DNA from: Agriotes lineatus
Taxonomy: Eukaryota; Arthropoda; Insecta; Coleoptera; Elateridae
Assembly (NCBI GenBank): GCA_940337035.1
Contig: CALNHX010003536.1
Span: 62,001 to 126,000, forward strand
Direction: 5' to 3'
DNA: 64,000 bases
In this document: one piece after another, positions 62,691-64,000 of the stretch
How the letters are laid out: every line of letters starts with the position of its first letter
Position numbering within the stretch: position 1 is the stretch's first letter
Translations under genes and position numbers: made by a program
The notes under the pieces: model-generated
The model's input: only the letters and a program-made list of their open reading frames with translations
Told to the model about the DNA's origin: nothing
Database searches by the model: none

Positions 62691-64000
62691 GACAGCCTCA
62701 CAAAAATAAATCAAATTTATTACAGTCTAAAACAAATTTTACGATACCGCACCAGCACATACGACAATTACGTAAAAGCGGGACGACCAGCGCGGACAAT
62801 ATTACACCAAATCGGAACAATGACTCACTTAGGGCCGCTGCGGTTTCATCAATAAGAACGAAAATGCTAAGATAGACCCACAGTAAAACCGGGAAATCAA
62901 TGAGCCTACCTTTCGACTTTACATTTTGGCGAAATCCAAAGCTAAAGGGGAATATAATATTTGTACACAACCTCACGACTCCCAACGCTGCGGTCACGAG
63001 CGCACTGATTTACTTGCGACGCTTATCAACTGCTCTCAGGCTTTGCCGTACATGGATCTGACACAGTGTATAATATAACCTAAAAATAAGCATGCACAGG
63101 CCCGTAGAAAAAATCATAAAGCAACGCACAGTAAACTGCTCTATTGGTTCAACACAATACAACAGCGCCGACGTCATCAGCGTACACAGAAAAATGGAAA
63201 ACTAACAAATGGGCACTATAGCTAAAAGCCCAGTTGGGAGGTCGCCTTACTTCTAAAATATTACGGAAATAGTAACAATTGGTACACTGCCCCAACGCGG
63301 GTGGCTCGCATCTGCCTTGAAGAGCGTTAGTTAGAATTTACGCACAGCTCAAGCGAACGGCTGGTGAGTAAGCGAGTGAATGATCGTTTGCAAGCGACCC
63401 ACGCTGACGGCTGGCTTATAACCTGAATCATTAATTAAAAGTAGCCTGAGCTGTTAGCTGGCAGTTAACATGAATGAATATTTATACACAGCCTATGCTG
63501 GCGACTGGCTTGTAACATGAATGATTAATTAAAAACAGCCTGATATATTGCGCTACAATGTATTTGGTAAATAAGTTGGTAACTTTTCAATGATAATGAT
63601 AAAGCGGTTAGTACATCAAATACACACACTACCTTAACTTTTAGCTTCACCTGGCTCTAAATTTCGGTAATAGGAACTCACCTCACAGCGCAGGGAAGGT
63701 CGCAAAGGCTACAGCTGTAAGTGTTGAAAACGCCCACCAAGAAACCCCTCGCAGGACACAATATGCGGCCCAATGGGACGACAAAAGTTTGCATGAAGAC
63801 GGCTACCAAGGCACGCTCTCGCTGTATTTATCCCACTGTAAGTGGCAATTCGCCGGCACTGCACACGATAACTCGAGAGCGTCGGGCAACAACAGGGGGC
63901 ACCAAACAATACATACAACTGCCACCCTTGACGGCCCGTAAAGCATTATTCGAAAACAAACAAAACTACGCTGTATTAGCACACTAATTCGCAAGAGGCC
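62691..64000. other. No recognised gene; one small duplication
   Basis: A ~65-bp segment with GGCTGGCTTATAACCTGAAT and CATTAATTAAAA is repeated at 63411-63455 and 63500-63545. Nothing else was recognised up to the window end. Confidence 0.4.

Overview
This window comes from an AT-rich animal genome, almost certainly an insect. The one host gene is built from small exons with GT/AG introns. Its protein has the insect-type clathrin heavy chain sequence throughout. The rest is dense with eukaryotic transposons (mariner, hAT, non-LTR retrotransposons, solo LTRs, palindromic MITEs) and satellite arrays. I cannot fix the order from sequence alone; a beetle or another holometabolous insect would fit. 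Nothing prokaryotic is present: no operons, rRNA or CRISPR.

The gene is Chc (clathrin heavy chain), on the minus strand. Sixteen coding exons run from the ATG at 57618-57620 to the TAA at 17351-17353. Joined at consensus splice sites they give 5055 nt, that is 1684 residues plus a stop, with every exon phase matching. The introns are sharply bimodal: eleven are 49-269 bp and four are 5.3, 5.8, 10.3 and 13.0 kb. The four long introns hold most of the mobile DNA in the window.

Layout. 1-17 kb lies downstream of Chc. It holds an hAT-type MITE, three copies of a 300-bp CCATATAT-ended MITE, a non-LTR 3' end, hairpin elements, a tRNA-like pseudogene, and a composite satellite (11.9-15.9 kb) made of ~0.9-kb units that carry a 36-bp minisatellite and a tRNA-like segment. 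17.35-18.05 kb holds Chc exons 14-16. Intron 13 (18.1-28.3 kb) is a satellite split by a MITE, a solo LTR, a non-LTR element (itself split by a 747-bp palindrome) and an hAT element, followed by a long inverted-repeat element. 28.3-29.8 kb holds exons 10-13. Intron 9 (29.8-35.1 kb) carries a tandem array of exon-like cassettes. 35.1-37.0 kb holds exons 8-9. Intron 7 (37.0-49.9 kb) carries a relative of the intron 9 repeat, two palindromic MITEs with TATA target duplications, a 1.7-kb element with ~0.5-kb terminal inverted repeats, a dead mariner and decayed non-LTR fragments. 49.9-51.3 kb holds exons 3-7. Intron 2 (51.3-57.1 kb) contains a ~340-bp satellite with a dimeric higher-order pattern. 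57.1-57.6 kb holds exons 1-2. 57.9-64 kb is upstream sequence with a second solo LTR, a reverse transcriptase fragment and a transposase fragment.

The most unusual material is the exon-like cassette array in intron 9 and its cousin in intron 7, the three palindromes flanked by TATA (one supported as a 4-bp duplication by the coding frame it interrupts), and a set of MITEs that share a core but have different ends.
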